Assembly (NCBI GenBank): GCA_943333275.1
Contig: CALQSQ010000055.1
Location: 1-38,873 of the forward strand
Direction: 5' to 3'
DNA: 38,873 bases
DNA from: Akkermansia muciniphila
Lineage (GTDB): Bacteria; Verrucomicrobiota; Verrucomicrobiia; Verrucomicrobiales; V1-33
The notes beneath the pieces were generated by a model. That model ran no database searches, had not been told where the DNA came from, and saw only the letters and a program-made list of their open reading frames with translations. Position 1 is the stretch's first letter. Every line of letters starts with the position of its first letter. The translations under genes were made by a program, and so were the position numbers. Shown here in pieces: positions 1 through 9,600 of this stretch.

Positions 1-374
1 GCACCGAACTCGTGGCCGAGGCCCTCCAGCGCGCACGCTTTACCCGCTCCGGCAGTGATCTCAGCGCCACCATCGCCCACAGCGACCGCGGCTGCCAATA
101 CACCGCGGGAGCCTACCGCCACGACCTCAAACTCCTGCAAATGACCCAAAGCATGAGCCGCACCGCCAACTGCTACGACAACGCCACCATGGAGTCCTTC
201 TGGGCCTCACTCAAAGCCGAGGCCTTCCACTGCCTCCCAGACACCCACCACCAAGCCCGCCTCCTCATCCATGACTAGATCGACACCTTCTACAACACCC
301 ATCGACTCCACTTTTCACCCGATTTCCAATCTCCACTGGACTTCGAACGCTCCCTCATCCAATCTCTCGATTAA
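1..374 (+). pseudogene. IS3-family transposase (OrfB/DDE integrase) 3' end, interrupted by a stop codon
   Basis: The reading frame is open from the left window edge, so the 5' part lies outside. It encodes the end of an IS3-type integrase core: HSDRGCQY carries the second catalytic Asp region, and NATMESFWASLKAE carries the catalytic Glu. The frame stops at a TAG at 276-278, directly after LLIHD. Beyond the TAG the same frame continues for 31 residues with the usual IS3 C-terminal signature (IDTFYN, THRLH, QSPLDFE) and ends at TAA 372-374. Family members have Tyr in the interrupted spot (HDYIDTFYN), so TAC to TAG is the likely lesion. The catalytic residues lie upstream, so a slightly truncated protein is conceivable, but a decayed copy is more likely. 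It lies just downstream of the last gene of the minus-strand lipid operon, about 50 bp away. Confidence 0.85.
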
Positions 375-412
375 GCTGATCCATTTCATTTCCCCGTTTT
401 CCCGGCAAGATC
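1..412 (+). mobile_element. Right-hand part of an IS3-family insertion sequence (left part outside the window)
   Basis: The transposase remnant is followed by a short non-coding tail (375 to about 412) before the stop codon of the neighbouring minus-strand gene at 423-425. IS3 elements usually end within tens of bases of the transposase stop. The exact end, the inverted repeat and any target duplication cannot be defined because the left end is not in the window. The right boundary is therefore a guess. Confidence 0.4.
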
Positions 413-422
413 AGGTCCCGCT

Positions 423-1538
423 TTATGATGCCCCGTGCTTGAATACCTCGACGTCATAAACATGGCCGGAACCGATGAGTTCGGAGGGATGGAAGTCCGC
501 ATGTGAGAGGAGGGTGGACAGGTGTGCGCGGCTGCGGTAGTCGAATTTCCTGCCAAAAATTTCCAAAATTCTTGCGCTGGGATCGTCCCGGTAAGTATTC
601 ACGATCAGGTGTCCGTCCGCTGCGGTCATGGATTTTAAGCGATGCGCCAGATCGATGGCAGAATAGATATCCTGGGGCGTCGGTTGACCGTGTCGTTGTT
701 CAGTTGTGGTTAGGGTGACGCCTTGGAAGTATTCGAAAATGCCGATGGCGGTCACGATATCGTAGGGCTGGGGGACGATCGCATCTCCTTCATGAGTGGA
801 CCCGAAAATGTCCTCACTTTCTGCCGAAATGCCGCATCCCTCAACCATGCACAAAGGTCGGTCCTTGGTGGAGGGAAGATTACTCAGCAGGCGTCTGCCC
901 TTTTCAATATTAGCTGAATCCCGATCTGTGATGAGGGCGGTAATGAGTTCGGAGGGATAGCCTGCTGCAATGAGCTTGTCATACGTCAGGATCATGCTGA
1001 GTCCGGTGCCGGCCGCGACCGCCTTCATACGGACCGGGGAGCCAGCTTCCAAGAGGCGTTTGGCCCACTCGTAGGTGGCTCTCGTTTCGAGGATAAATCG
1101 CAACTGCACATCGCGTCCCTGCACGGAGTCAAAATACAGACGATCCCACAGTTCGCCATTTTTCCGGATGGCCGGGGGGATCATCATGTATTGCGCATTC
1201 ATGGGATCGCCCCCTTCCACCAAGGAGGCATTTTCCGCCTTTAGGGAGCCGAGCAACGATTTGGCGTAGGCGTGGTCGGAACGCTCCAGCAATGCATTGC
1301 GAAAAACCGTCGATTCATTTCCGTGCGCATCCTCCCCCTGGGTTGCCGTGGTAGTGCGCTTGAGCAAACGGTGAGATAGTCGTGAGAGCAGGCGCTTGAA
1401 GGTGCCCGCAGGCCGGGTCTCGTTTTCCTCGAAGATGGCCTGGCTCAGGCTGTTAAATACTGCGATGGAAACTTCGGGTTTCTCTGTCGAAAACAGAGCC
1501 GAGACTGCCTCCATCGGTTTTAATGGAGGCAGGCTCAT
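423..1538 (-). CDS. Class I SAM-dependent methyltransferase, last gene of the lipid/polyketide operon
   Basis: A 371-residue cytoplasmic protein with no signal peptide. A Rossmann-type SAM site is visible: MKAVAAGTGLS at about residues 171-181 (motif I), ITDRDSANIEKGRRLL near 203-218 (acidic end of strand 2 and following helix), and PYDIVTAIGIFEYF near 258-271 (motif IV region). A late DGHLIVNTYRDDP resembles the usual post-motif segment. The N-terminal 150 residues match no domain I recognise and may recognise the substrate. It starts at ATG 1538, 31 nt after the LolA-like gene, on the same strand as the upstream synthase genes. Its likely role is O- or C-methylation of the pathway product, or of the acceptor that receives the acyl chain. 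The substrate cannot be read from the sequence. There is no clear Shine-Dalgarno site. Confidence 0.75.
   Translation of the reverse strand: MSLPPLKPMEAVSALFSTEKPEVSIAVFNSLSQAIFEENETRPAGTFKRLLSRLSHRLLKRTTTATQGEDAHGNESTVFRNALLERSDHAYAKSLLGSLKAENASLVEGGDPMNAQYMMIPPAIRKNGELWDRLYFDSVQGRDVQLRFILETRATYEWAKRLLEAGSPVRMKAVAAGTGLSMILTYDKLIAAGYPSELITALITDRDSANIEKGRRLLSNLPSTKDRPLCMVEGCGISAESEDIFGSTHEGDAIVPQPYDIVTAIGIFEYFQGVTLTTTEQRHGQPTPQDIYSAIDLAHRLKSMTAADGHLIVNTYRDDPSARILEIFGRKFDYRSRAHLSTLLSHADFHPSELIGSGHVYDVEVFKHGAS
1507..1530. other. Perfect 8-bp inverted repeat at the start of the methyltransferase gene
   Basis: GCCTCCAT at 1507-1514 and ATGGAGGC at 1523-1530 form an 8-bp perfect stem with an 8-nt loop. 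The hairpin falls within codons 3-11 of the methyltransferase gene, where an mRNA structure could affect initiation. It may equally be a coincidence of coding sequence. Confidence 0.35.
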
Positions 1539-1569
1539 TGCGAGTAACGGGTACGAAATGTGGCCAAGC

Positions 1570-2388
1570 TTACTTGGGAGTCGTCAGTGTTTTCAGGCCC
1601 TCTGGGGTGAAGTCTGCATCTGTAAAGATGACCCCATGACGACTTTTGGAACCTTCCAGTTCAGTCACGGAATCCTTGCCCGGCCGTTGCACGGACAAAC
1701 TGGCAGGGACCGGTTTGTCGGTATCATCCTCAGCAACCCGGGTGGTTTCGAGGCGACGCGCCATCTGAGCCCCGACAAATTTTTCGATCCTCATGGGGAC
1801 CATCTTTTTGGGATCAATCCAACTGCGCACCGAGGTGTAGCCGGAGTGATCGCCCTTGCTGGGTTTGGATTCCAAGATCTGGCAGGCCACGCGACCAATG
1901 CTTTCGGTGCCAACCAGCGTTTGGTGTTCCCAAGCGTAAAAATTTTCCACGAGGTCCTCATACGAGAGGTCACTGCCAAAGATTCCTTCTTTCAACTGCG
2001 CAGCTGTCAGGGGGCGCAGGGTATCGGGAAGCAGGAAAATACTGCCAGTGGCGGCATTGCCTGGCGTCTTGCGGACAAGAAAGGATTCCCCTTTGCGCTC
2101 CTTGGGCCAGAGGACCTGATAGACTAATTCGGTGGCTGCTTTGGTGCGACGGGATTTAATCTGCAACTGCAGGGCCGTCGCGCCACCGGCGGTCGGTTGG
2201 CGAACATCCAGTTTCAATCGCACCACTGCGCTGCCATCCTGCAGACGCGCACTCAAGCTGGCGGCCATGGCCGCAGCCGTGGGGGCAGGATCCTCTGCAC
2301 GCAGTTGAACAGAGAACACAGTGGCTCCGAGCAGGATTGCTCGCAGCCAAATCTTGGATCGTGAATTAAATGAGGGGTTTCGTTTCAT
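1570..2388 (-). CDS. LolA-like periplasmic protein (outer membrane lipoprotein-sorting family)
   Basis: The protein is 272 residues from ATG 2388. This start is preferred to one 35 codons upstream because it gives a clean Sec signal peptide (MKRNPSFNSRSKIWLRAI, then a hydrophobic core ending near LRAED) and avoids overlap with the permease gene. The mature part looks like the LolA_like family, a beta half-barrel that binds lipid. Typical features are a VRLKLDV strand, a SYEDLVENFYAWEHQ segment, and SWIDPKKMVPMRIEKF, the usual 'Asp-Lys-x-x-x-Pro' turn. It lies 19 nt downstream of the permease gene, in the same operon as a LolD/MacB-type ATPase and the polyketide synthase. It probably accepts the exported lipid from the transporter and carries it across the periplasm. 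That role is inferred from fold family and context. Confidence 0.75.
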   Translation of the reverse strand: MKRNPSFNSRSKIWLRAILLGATVFSVQLRAEDPAPTAAAMAASLSARLQDGSAVVRLKLDVRQPTAGGATALQLQIKSRRTKAATELVYQVLWPKERKGESFLVRKTPGNAATGSIFLLPDTLRPLTAAQLKEGIFGSDLSYEDLVENFYAWEHQTLVGTESIGRVACQILESKPSKGDHSGYTSVRSWIDPKKMVPMRIEKFVGAQMARRLETTRVAEDDTDKPVPASLSVQRPGKDSVTELEGSKSRHGVIFTDADFTPEGLKTLTTPK

Positions 2389-2407
2389 AAGCGCGAGGGG
2401 GATAAAA

Positions 2408-3523
2408 TTAGCTGCGCATGGCCAAAGCGGGAGAGAGTCGGGAACTGCGCCATGCAGGATACAGTCCACTGATGACCCCAACCACAATCGCAATCGCTAC
2501 GGAAGTCAGCAGCAGCGGTGGACTTAAGTCAGGCTCCAGCATACCACGAATGGAGGGGACGGTCTGCAAAATTTTCAAGCCCAGAACGCCCAAGGCAACT
2601 CCCGTCAGACCTCCGAGCAAGCCCAGCAGGGCGGATTCGCAGAGCACCATATAAACAATGCGACGACGTTTCCAGCCCACCGCCAGCAGGATGCCGATTT
2701 CGTTGGTGCGCTCAAAGACTGTCATCAGCATGGTATTCATCACCCCAAGCACGCCAACAATGATCGCTAAAATTGCGGTGCTCCAACTCATGGCGCGGGC
2801 CACCCGAAAGCCCTGACTGGTGCCGACCACTTCTTTCGCAATCGTCGCCCGTCCGGCGGGAAAAATCTGTTTGATGTCTTTGCAGAGCAGATCGATTTCG
2901 GATCTGGGTGAATTGGGTGGAACCCGAATGTCCACGAAGTTAACCTTACCCTGATTGCCAGTGACTTCCTGCATCACCTCAAGCGAAAGGAAAATCGTTC
3001 CGTTCTCCACCATCGCCTGGCCATCCACGATACCAACCACAGGCAATTCCGAGGTCTCAATCTGCACCGTATCACCCACTTTTTTCTTGAGCACTTCCGC
3101 CGCCAGGTGCCCCAGCACGACCACTTTTTCGGAACCGTCTTTGGGTAAACGGCCCTCGACCACCTTGAGCATGCTCCAGACAAACCCGCCCCACTCGCGG
3201 CCAGAAATCATCATAATCGGGGCATCCTCCACGCTGAGCATCTGCATCAGGGTGGAGGTCACTTCGGCAACTCTGGGAAGTTTGGCAATTTCCCCCTGCA
3301 AGGATTGGTCGAACACTTTGGGCATGATTCCGCCACTCATATTGCTAACCACTACGTCAATGTTCATCACGTCCAATTGTTTGGTGATGCCCTTCTCATA
3401 GCCCCAGGCCATGCCAACCAGGGCCACCACGGCCGCAATTCCAATGGAAATCCCAACCAAAGTCAATCCGGTGCGAACGGGTCGCTGGGTGAGACTGCGA
3501 AGCACGATAGTTAGAAATGTCAT
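2408..3523 (-). CDS. FtsX/MacB-type ABC transporter permease (LolC/E-like)
   Basis: A 371-residue membrane protein with the classic MacB/LolC/FtsX layout: one N-terminal membrane helix (about residues 20-45, after RSLTQRPVRTGLTLVGIS), a large periplasmic domain (about 50-240), then three C-terminal helices. The conserved cytoplasmic loop after the second helix is present as ERTNEIGILLAVGWKRRRI, and the C terminus has the usual YPAWRSSRLSPALAMRS. ATG 3523 abuts the stop codon of the ATPase gene with no gap (TAA-ATG), so translation is probably coupled. The ATPase is a separate gene, as in LolCDE; in canonical MacB it is fused. Only one permease gene is present, so the transporter would be a homodimer. 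No MacA-like adaptor is encoded nearby. The cargo is probably the lipid made by this operon. Confidence 0.88.
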   Translation of the reverse strand: MTFLTIVLRSLTQRPVRTGLTLVGISIGIAAVVALVGMAWGYEKGITKQLDVMNIDVVVSNMSGGIMPKVFDQSLQGEIAKLPRVAEVTSTLMQMLSVEDAPIMMISGREWGGFVWSMLKVVEGRLPKDGSEKVVVLGHLAAEVLKKKVGDTVQIETSELPVVGIVDGQAMVENGTIFLSLEVMQEVTGNQGKVNFVDIRVPPNSPRSEIDLLCKDIKQIFPAGRATIAKEVVGTSQGFRVARAMSWSTAILAIIVGVLGVMNTMLMTVFERTNEIGILLAVGWKRRRIVYMVLCESALLGLLGGLTGVALGVLGLKILQTVPSIRGMLEPDLSPPLLLTSVAIAIVVGVISGLYPAWRSSRLSPALAMRS

Positions 3524-4246
3524 TTATGCAGATGGGGTTGAGGGCGCAGAGGCTTCATCAGCGATCACCAAGCCGTCTTTCAAGCGGATGGTGCGGTCAG
3601 CGAGTTGCGCGACCGCTGAATCATGAGTGACCAGAATCAATGTCATGCTCAAGTCGCGATGCAACTGGAGCAGCAATTCCATAATCTGCTTGGCACTAAC
3701 ACTATCAAGATTTCCGGTGGGTTCATCCGCGAGCACGACAGAGGGTTGATTCGCCAAGCCTCGCGCAATGGCCACACGCTGCCGCTCTCCGCCGGATAAC
3801 TCCGATGGATAGTGTTTTAAGCGATGTCCCAAGCCCACGGATTCAAGTAGTTTCGCGGCCCGTTCCTGACGCTGGGCCCTTGAAAGTTTGCCCTCAAACA
3901 TTGGAATCTGCACATTCTCCAGCACATTGAAGGTTGGCAGGAGTTGGAACGATTGGAAGACAAAACCGATCTCATGCGAACGATACTCGGCCGCATCCGC
4001 CGTCGCGGGTAGAGGTTTGCCCCGATAGTTCAGGACTCCCTCCCCGGGCGTGTCCAGTGATCCCAGCATTTGCAACAGCGTGCTTTTACCGCAGCCACTT
4101 GGGCCGACGATCGCCACGAATTCTCCCGGCCTGATGCTCAAGTTAATGCCACGAAGCGCGGCCACTTTGCCGCCATCGTAACTTTTTTTCAGACCGATCG
4201 CTTCGTAGACCAAGCTTTCGGTGGGGGGTTGTTGCGTTGCACTCAT
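3524..4246 (-). CDS. LolD/MacB-type ABC transporter ATP-binding protein
   Basis: The protein is 240 residues from ATG 4246; a TTG seven codons upstream (4267) is an alternative start. All ABC ATPase motifs are intact: Walker A GPSGCGKST (about residues 48-56), Q-loop in FVFQSFQLLPTFNVLENV, signature LSGGERQRVAIARGL (about 150-164), Walker B VVLADEPTGNLDS (about 171-183), and H-loop LVTHD (about 205-209). The Q-loop context and the SGGERQRVAIARAL style are those of the LolD/MacB/FtsE group, which powers mechanotransmission transporters that move lipoproteins or amphiphiles out of the inner membrane. It sits between the desaturase gene (30 nt) and its permease (0 nt), supporting export of the operon's lipid product. 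Confidence 0.9.
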   Translation of the reverse strand: MSATQQPPTESLVYEAIGLKKSYDGGKVAALRGINLSIRPGEFVAIVGPSGCGKSTLLQMLGSLDTPGEGVLNYRGKPLPATADAAEYRSHEIGFVFQSFQLLPTFNVLENVQIPMFEGKLSRAQRQERAAKLLESVGLGHRLKHYPSELSGGERQRVAIARGLANQPSVVLADEPTGNLDSVSAKQIMELLLQLHRDLSMTLILVTHDSAVAQLADRTIRLKDGLVIADEASAPSTPSA

Positions 4247-4276
4247 GGGATAAAGTTCCGCCGACAATGAATCCGG

Positions 4277-5278
4277 TCAATGGGGGGTTTTGACCGTTGC
4301 GTCTGGCCAGTGGCTGCCGGATTTTGGATCTGAAAGATTCTGGAAGAGATGTTTAATGGCGCTGCGATAATTGGGAAATGGCGGCACGTCACCTTCCACG
4401 GTGGGATCGAGGAGTGGGGCGTGCCTTGGCAGTTCAGCGTGCGGCAGACCAGCGCGCAAGTGGTGGATGCCATGGAAGGGTTCGTGCAGCAGTGTGAGCG
4501 CCAGAAGCTTTCCGGACCAAGTATCGGCCACGATGCTACGGGTGGCACTCCTGGCGGTGTGACCGCTCAAGCCGACGTGCTCGATGTATTTCCGCCAGCT
4601 CTGCAAATTTCCCGCGATGACGCCGGGAGCAAGGTAGAGCCAAAAAAAGTAAGTCCAGAGCTGCCAATGCGCCACTGCCCAAAGAATGGCCGTCCAGACC
4701 GCAATGATCAGAATAAATTCGGCCCAAATGCGACGGCGGACTTTACGATTGTGGATGAACGTATTTTTCCGCAGGAACATCCGAGCGAAGAGAAACGGCG
4801 TGAACAGGAGGCCCACATTCAGTTCAATGAAGGCGATCATCCGCCGAAACCAACGCGGAGCGTTGACGTTTACAAAGGGCCACAGTTCCTCATCCCGCTC
4901 CGTCGCGAGATGTGAATGATGTTTCTGATGGGCGACCCGATACAGCGTAAAGCTCATGAAACTAAGGATGCCGGCAATGGTGCCGTCCACGTCGTTAATG
5001 AATCGGTTCTTGCGCAACATTCCGTGCGAGGCCTCGTGAAAGCCGATCAGCGTGCCGTGCATGAAATGGCTGACCAGCAGCACGAGCGGGATCGCCAGCC
5101 AAATCTGATGGGCCGCCACGGCAAAACCCAGAGCCACCTGCGTAAGGATCAGAGCCGCGCTGATGATCGGGAAGGCGGCCTTACTCACCCAATGCGTTGG
5201 TGGAATATCCTCCGGGTCCATGAAGGAGGAGGCAATGATTGGAGGAGCGGAATGCAATTGGGGGGGGATGGCATTCAT
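4277..5278 (-). CDS. Membrane fatty-acid desaturase-type oxygenase
   Basis: A 333-residue protein with several membrane helices (about 36-72, 100-112, 150-170, 185-222). It has the three histidine boxes of membrane di-iron desaturases: HEASH (residues 81-85), HQKHH (117-121) and HGIHH (269-273). A further conserved-looking EH occurs in YIEHVGL. The family uses O2 to desaturate, hydroxylate or otherwise oxidise acyl chains or lipid amines. The gene starts 14 nt after the condensation-type acyltransferase gene and shares its operon with the polyketide synthase. Its substrate is therefore probably the new acyl chain, or the lipid carrying it. Regiochemistry cannot be predicted. The start is ATG 5278 without a Shine-Dalgarno site. 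Confidence 0.88.
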   Translation of the reverse strand: MNAIPPQLHSAPPIIASSFMDPEDIPPTHWVSKAAFPIISAALILTQVALGFAVAAHQIWLAIPLVLLVSHFMHGTLIGFHEASHGMLRKNRFINDVDGTIAGILSFMSFTLYRVAHQKHHSHLATERDEELWPFVNVNAPRWFRRMIAFIELNVGLLFTPFLFARMFLRKNTFIHNRKVRRRIWAEFILIIAVWTAILWAVAHWQLWTYFFWLYLAPGVIAGNLQSWRKYIEHVGLSGHTARSATRSIVADTWSGKLLALTLLHEPFHGIHHLRAGLPHAELPRHAPLLDPTVEGDVPPFPNYRSAIKHLFQNLSDPKSGSHWPDATVKTPH

Positions 5279-5292
5279 GGCGGGTGGCAGTG

Positions 5293-6660
5293 CTAAACGG
5301 TGCGGTGCGCTTCAGGGCGGAGGCAAACGTTGGTTAGGATTTCGATAAATAGTTGGTGTAAAGCTTGGAGATTCGACAGGGAAATCATATGCGTGCGATA
5401 GAGCCAGACAACCTCTAACTCCGACCCTATTTGGGTGATTTCGCATCCCAGGTCGAAGCGTGCGGTGCCGGTCGAGCGCATGCGTAGTTTCGTGGAGATA
5501 CGCGGCAAATTCACATCTGGTACCGGATGATTTTGCAAAGCGAAGCGAATATCGAAAATCGTGTGCTCTCCGGGACGATGCGTTTCCGCCCGCAGGGCCG
5601 CCAATTCTGCAAACGGCAGGGCATTGGCGAAACAATCCAGAGCCCGCGAGGACACGGTTTGCAAATGCTGGGAAAAGGATTGCTGCGAATCAATCTGACC
5701 GCGCAGCGGCACCACCCCAGCGAAGTAACCCATCGTTTCGCGCACCGCATCCTTATTGCGGTTGGCGACGGGCGTGCCCACGAGGATGTCGTCCTTGCCA
5801 CTCCACTTGGAAATAGTCCATTGAAAGGCTGCGAGGAGCGTGCTGAAAAGCGTAGTGCTGTGGCGGGTCGCCAATTCGCGCACGGCATTGGTCATTTGCG
5901 GCGGGATGAAGGAAACCCAGCGGTGCAAAAATCCGGGCGTGGAAGCCCCGCTCTCATTGAAGACGGGGCGGGATCCTGCCAACTCAGCTTTCCAGAAATC
6001 CGCCCGGTTGGCGACTTCGGCGGGTTGCCAGTAAGCGCGCTCTGCAGCGGCCCATTGGCTGTAAGTTTGCGCCACCGGCGGCAGGGTGTTTTTCAACCCC
6101 ATCAATCCCACCGCCACTGCTTTGCGCAATCCCGTCAGACCCATGACCCACGCCGTGCAGAGATCCTGCACGAAGACGCCGAGGGACCAACCATCGGCAA
6201 TCGCATGATGAATCGAGAACGCCAACACGTGATCGTTCCCTCCCCTACGGAGCATTTGCACCCGATGCAACGGGCCTTGCAAAAGATCAAAAGGGGCCCG
6301 GTAAGTTTCCAACATCAATTCCTCCATCGCCTCCGGTTGAGCTTCGGCTGCGCTCAGTTCCCGATGCGTCAGCAGGGCGGCTCCCGTGGCACGAATCATT
6401 TGCAGTGGCTTTTCCTTCCCCGGCAGGAAAGAAGTGCGAAGGGCTTCCTGACGTTCGACCACCCGGTGCAGCGCCTGTTCGCACTGTTCCGGGGTGATGG
6501 GACCTTTGATTTCGATGAAACCACAGATGTGATTGCCAGCCGATCCCACCGCCAAGGGCGAAGCCTCCCATAACTCTCGTTGTGGCAAGCTCAGTGGTTG
6601 CAGGCGGGCTTCCCCACTTTCCAACCATTGCCTGAACTGGGTTCTGCTGTTTTGCTCCAT
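5293..6660 (-). CDS. Stand-alone condensation-domain acyltransferase (NRPS C-domain / PapA-like)
   Basis: The protein is 455 residues from ATG 6660, placed 10 nt after the synthase stop. An upstream in-frame start at 6735 would overlap the synthase gene and is less likely. The length equals one condensation domain. The catalytic motif HHAIADG is at about residues 151-157 and fits HHxxxDG; the latch and floor regions are visible in VGTPVANRN and ETMGYFAGVVPLR near 294-320. There is no adenylation or carrier domain. Related free-standing enzymes (PapA family, and C domains acting after reducing synthases) move an acyl chain from an acyl carrier protein onto an alcohol or amine. The neighbouring synthase has no thioesterase, so this protein is the best candidate for chain release. 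The acceptor is unknown. Confidence 0.85.
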   Translation of the reverse strand: MEQNSRTQFRQWLESGEARLQPLSLPQRELWEASPLAVGSAGNHICGFIEIKGPITPEQCEQALHRVVERQEALRTSFLPGKEKPLQMIRATGAALLTHRELSAAEAQPEAMEELMLETYRAPFDLLQGPLHRVQMLRRGGNDHVLAFSIHHAIADGWSLGVFVQDLCTAWVMGLTGLRKAVAVGLMGLKNTLPPVAQTYSQWAAAERAYWQPAEVANRADFWKAELAGSRPVFNESGASTPGFLHRWVSFIPPQMTNAVRELATRHSTTLFSTLLAAFQWTISKWSGKDDILVGTPVANRNKDAVRETMGYFAGVVPLRGQIDSQQSFSQHLQTVSSRALDCFANALPFAELAALRAETHRPGEHTIFDIRFALQNHPVPDVNLPRISTKLRMRSTGTARFDLGCEITQIGSELEVVWLYRTHMISLSNLQALHQLFIEILTNVCLRPEAHRTV

Positions 6661-6670
6661 GCGGATTTGC

Positions 6671-9600
6671 CTATTGAGCCTCGTTGCTTTCCTCCAGCTC
6701 AGGGAGGGCTCCGAGCAGGCGGTCGATGTCCTCATCGGTCAGGGCATCCACATCCACTTCAGCCACCGTGGTCGGCTCTGCGACTATTTCGGCCACCGCT
6801 GGCTTGGCGCCCTCGGTTCCGCTGCCCAGGTGCTCGGCCACTAACACGGCAATCTGACCGATGGTCCGCGCCCGCATCAACGTCGTCGGAGGCAGGGCCA
6901 CGCCGATGGAACTTTCCAGCATCGTCTCGATTTCCACGCCCATGAGCGAGTCGAGCCCGAGGTCGGTGAGCGGTTGATCTTCGCGCAGGCTGTCGGGCTT
7001 GACCCGGAGCACGGAGCCCACGACGTCGCGCACGGCTTCGCCAATGACCCCCGTCCGTTCTTCTGCTGAAGCCGCTGCAATCTTGGCGCGCCAGTCGTTG
7101 CCGCCACCGCCAGCTTCCTGCGTTTCAACTCCCGCTGCAAAAATGCGCTCGACGAGCGGATTGTCCTGCATGCCGCGGAACGATTGCCGCCATTTCGCCC
7201 AGTCCACACGAATCGCTGCGACTTGGGTCGCGTGGGCCGTGAGGAAGGATTCCATGAGCGAGGTCACTTCGGCCGGAGTCAGTGCCCCGGTCCCCTGACG
7301 AGCCAGGAATTCCGCCACACGTTCATTGCGGGCCACATAACCTTCGCCACCGAGCACGCCCCAGTTGATCGCGAGGGCGGGTTGGCCGAGCGCACGACGA
7401 TGGTAGGCGAGGGAATCGAGGAAGGCATTGGCAGCCGAGTAGTTTCCTTGGGCGGGGTTGCCGAAGATACTTGAGACTGAGGAGAACATCACAAAGGCAT
7501 CGAGTTGCATGTCCTGCGTATTTTCATGCAGCAACCAAGCGCCATGGGCTTTCGGGGCCATGACCGTGCGGAGTCGCTCGGCGGTGAGGGCGGAAAGCGG
7601 GGCATCGTCGATGACCATGGCGAGGTGGAAGATTCCCTTGAGCGGAGTCTTCGCAGCCCGCAGTTCGGAAATCAGCGCCTTCACATCCTTCGGAGAACCG
7701 ATGTCTGCTTTCAGGACTTTCGTTTCGATGCCACGCGCTTCAAGGCTGGCCACAAAGGCGACGCCTTCCGGAGTGGATGCGCCACTGCGGCTGCTGAGCA
7801 CGAGGTGACGGGCCCCAGCTGCGACCAGCCATTCTGCGAGCACGCGGCCGAATCCACCGAGACCACCCGTGATGAGGTAGGCACCATCCGCTTTGATTTC
7901 GAACGGCGGCAACGGTGGTTCTCCCTTTCTGACGATGAACGAATCCGCGAAACCGACGACCACTTTGCCCGTGTGCTTGCCACCTGCCATGAGGCGGAAG
8001 GCAGCATCGATCCGGCTGGCCGGGAACGAACGGAAGGGGAGTGGCGTGAGCGATCTTTTTTCCACGAGAACCGCAATTTCAGCCAGCAACTCGCGCGTCT
8101 GCTCTTCGTCGCCTGCAAAAATGGCATCCATCGCAATGACGTGGAACGAGGAGTTCTGGCGCAGGCCCCAGAGCGGGATGCGGGAATTCATGTAAATGTC
8201 GCGTTTGCCAATTTCGAGGAAACGACCGGACTGCGCGAGACAGGACAGACCCATGGGAATGGCTTCGGCAGCGAGTGCGTTCAGCACCACATCAACGCCA
8301 CGACCATTGGTCAGCTCCATAACGGACTCCGCAAAGTCTCCACGGCGGGAGTCGATGACGTGTTTCACGCCCAGCGTTTTCAGCAGCGCCCGTTTGGTCG
8401 GACTGCCCGCAGAGGCAATGACATCGGCCCCCAGATGGTGGGCAATTTGGATCGCAGCCATCCCGACTCCACCAGCACCAGCGTGGACCAGAATGGTTTC
8501 GCCAGCTTTCATGCGCGCAATGTTATGCAGCGCATACCAAGCCGTCATGAAGACTACTGGCAGCGTGGCGGCTTCCTCGTAGGAAAGATTTTTTGGCATC
8601 TTCCGCATGTCGGCAGCACGGGCCAGCGAGTGGGTGGCCAGGCCGAAGACGGCCAGACCGAAGGCTTGATCCCCCACCGCAAGATGAGTGACGCCAGCCC
8701 CGACAGCCACGACTTCGCCTGCCACTTCGTCCCCAAAGATCCGCGCATCGGCGGTTTCTGCGGGATAGAGCGCCAGCGCCTTGAGCACGTCGCGGAAGTT
8801 CATCCCGGCGGCTTTGACTTTGATAAGCACTTCGCCCGGGGCGCAGACTGGCAGCGTGAATGGCGTGAAACGGAGACTGTCCAGCAGGCCACGCTCACGG
8901 GATTCGAGTCGCAGTGGCACGCTGGCATCCAGCGCTTGCTCGCGATGCGGCAAACCACGGCTGATCCGTTGCACGTACCGGGCCTCACCACGCAGGGCGA
9001 CTTCGCGTTCGGTATCCACGTGGATGAGTTCGCTCCAGAGCAAACCACGATCAGCGGGGGAAACTTCGGTCGGCAAGTCAATGCCACGGCAGGCAAAATT
9101 TGGATGCTCAGCGAGAATGACGCGGAAAATCCCAATCGACGGTGCTTGCGCGACGGTGGTGGCTCCCATGTGCAGACCGGCGGGTTGGGCCCCGCGGGTC
9201 ACGAGATCGATGCGGATCTTGGCCACGGCCATGGTTTCTTCCAAGGCATGCGTCAAGTGGAGCAGGGAATCGATGCCCATCAGCGCATCGTTGTCACCCG
9301 TGCCAGTCTTTTCATCGAGCGACCAGAGGTAAACGAAGCGTTCCGGTGGCGCTTCCGCGAGCAACGCAGTGAAGAGCTGTTTCCAGTCTTCTGGGGCTTG
9401 GTCGCGAATGGTGAAACTATCCTTGTCTTTAGCGGCAAATTTGTCGCCCCGCAGGACCACACGGCAACGGGATCCAGCAGCAGTCACTTGCGCAGCTACT
9501 TCATTTCCCAGTCCCGCTTCGTCCGCAAAGATCACCCAGGAGGTTTCGAGCGGAGCCTCCATCGCCACGGCTGCGACCGCAGCTTGACCGGCTTTGCGGC

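Noticed and set aside
5527..6573. A 348-residue plus-strand frame
   Set aside because: It is antisense to the condensation-domain gene with an intact HHxxxDG motif.
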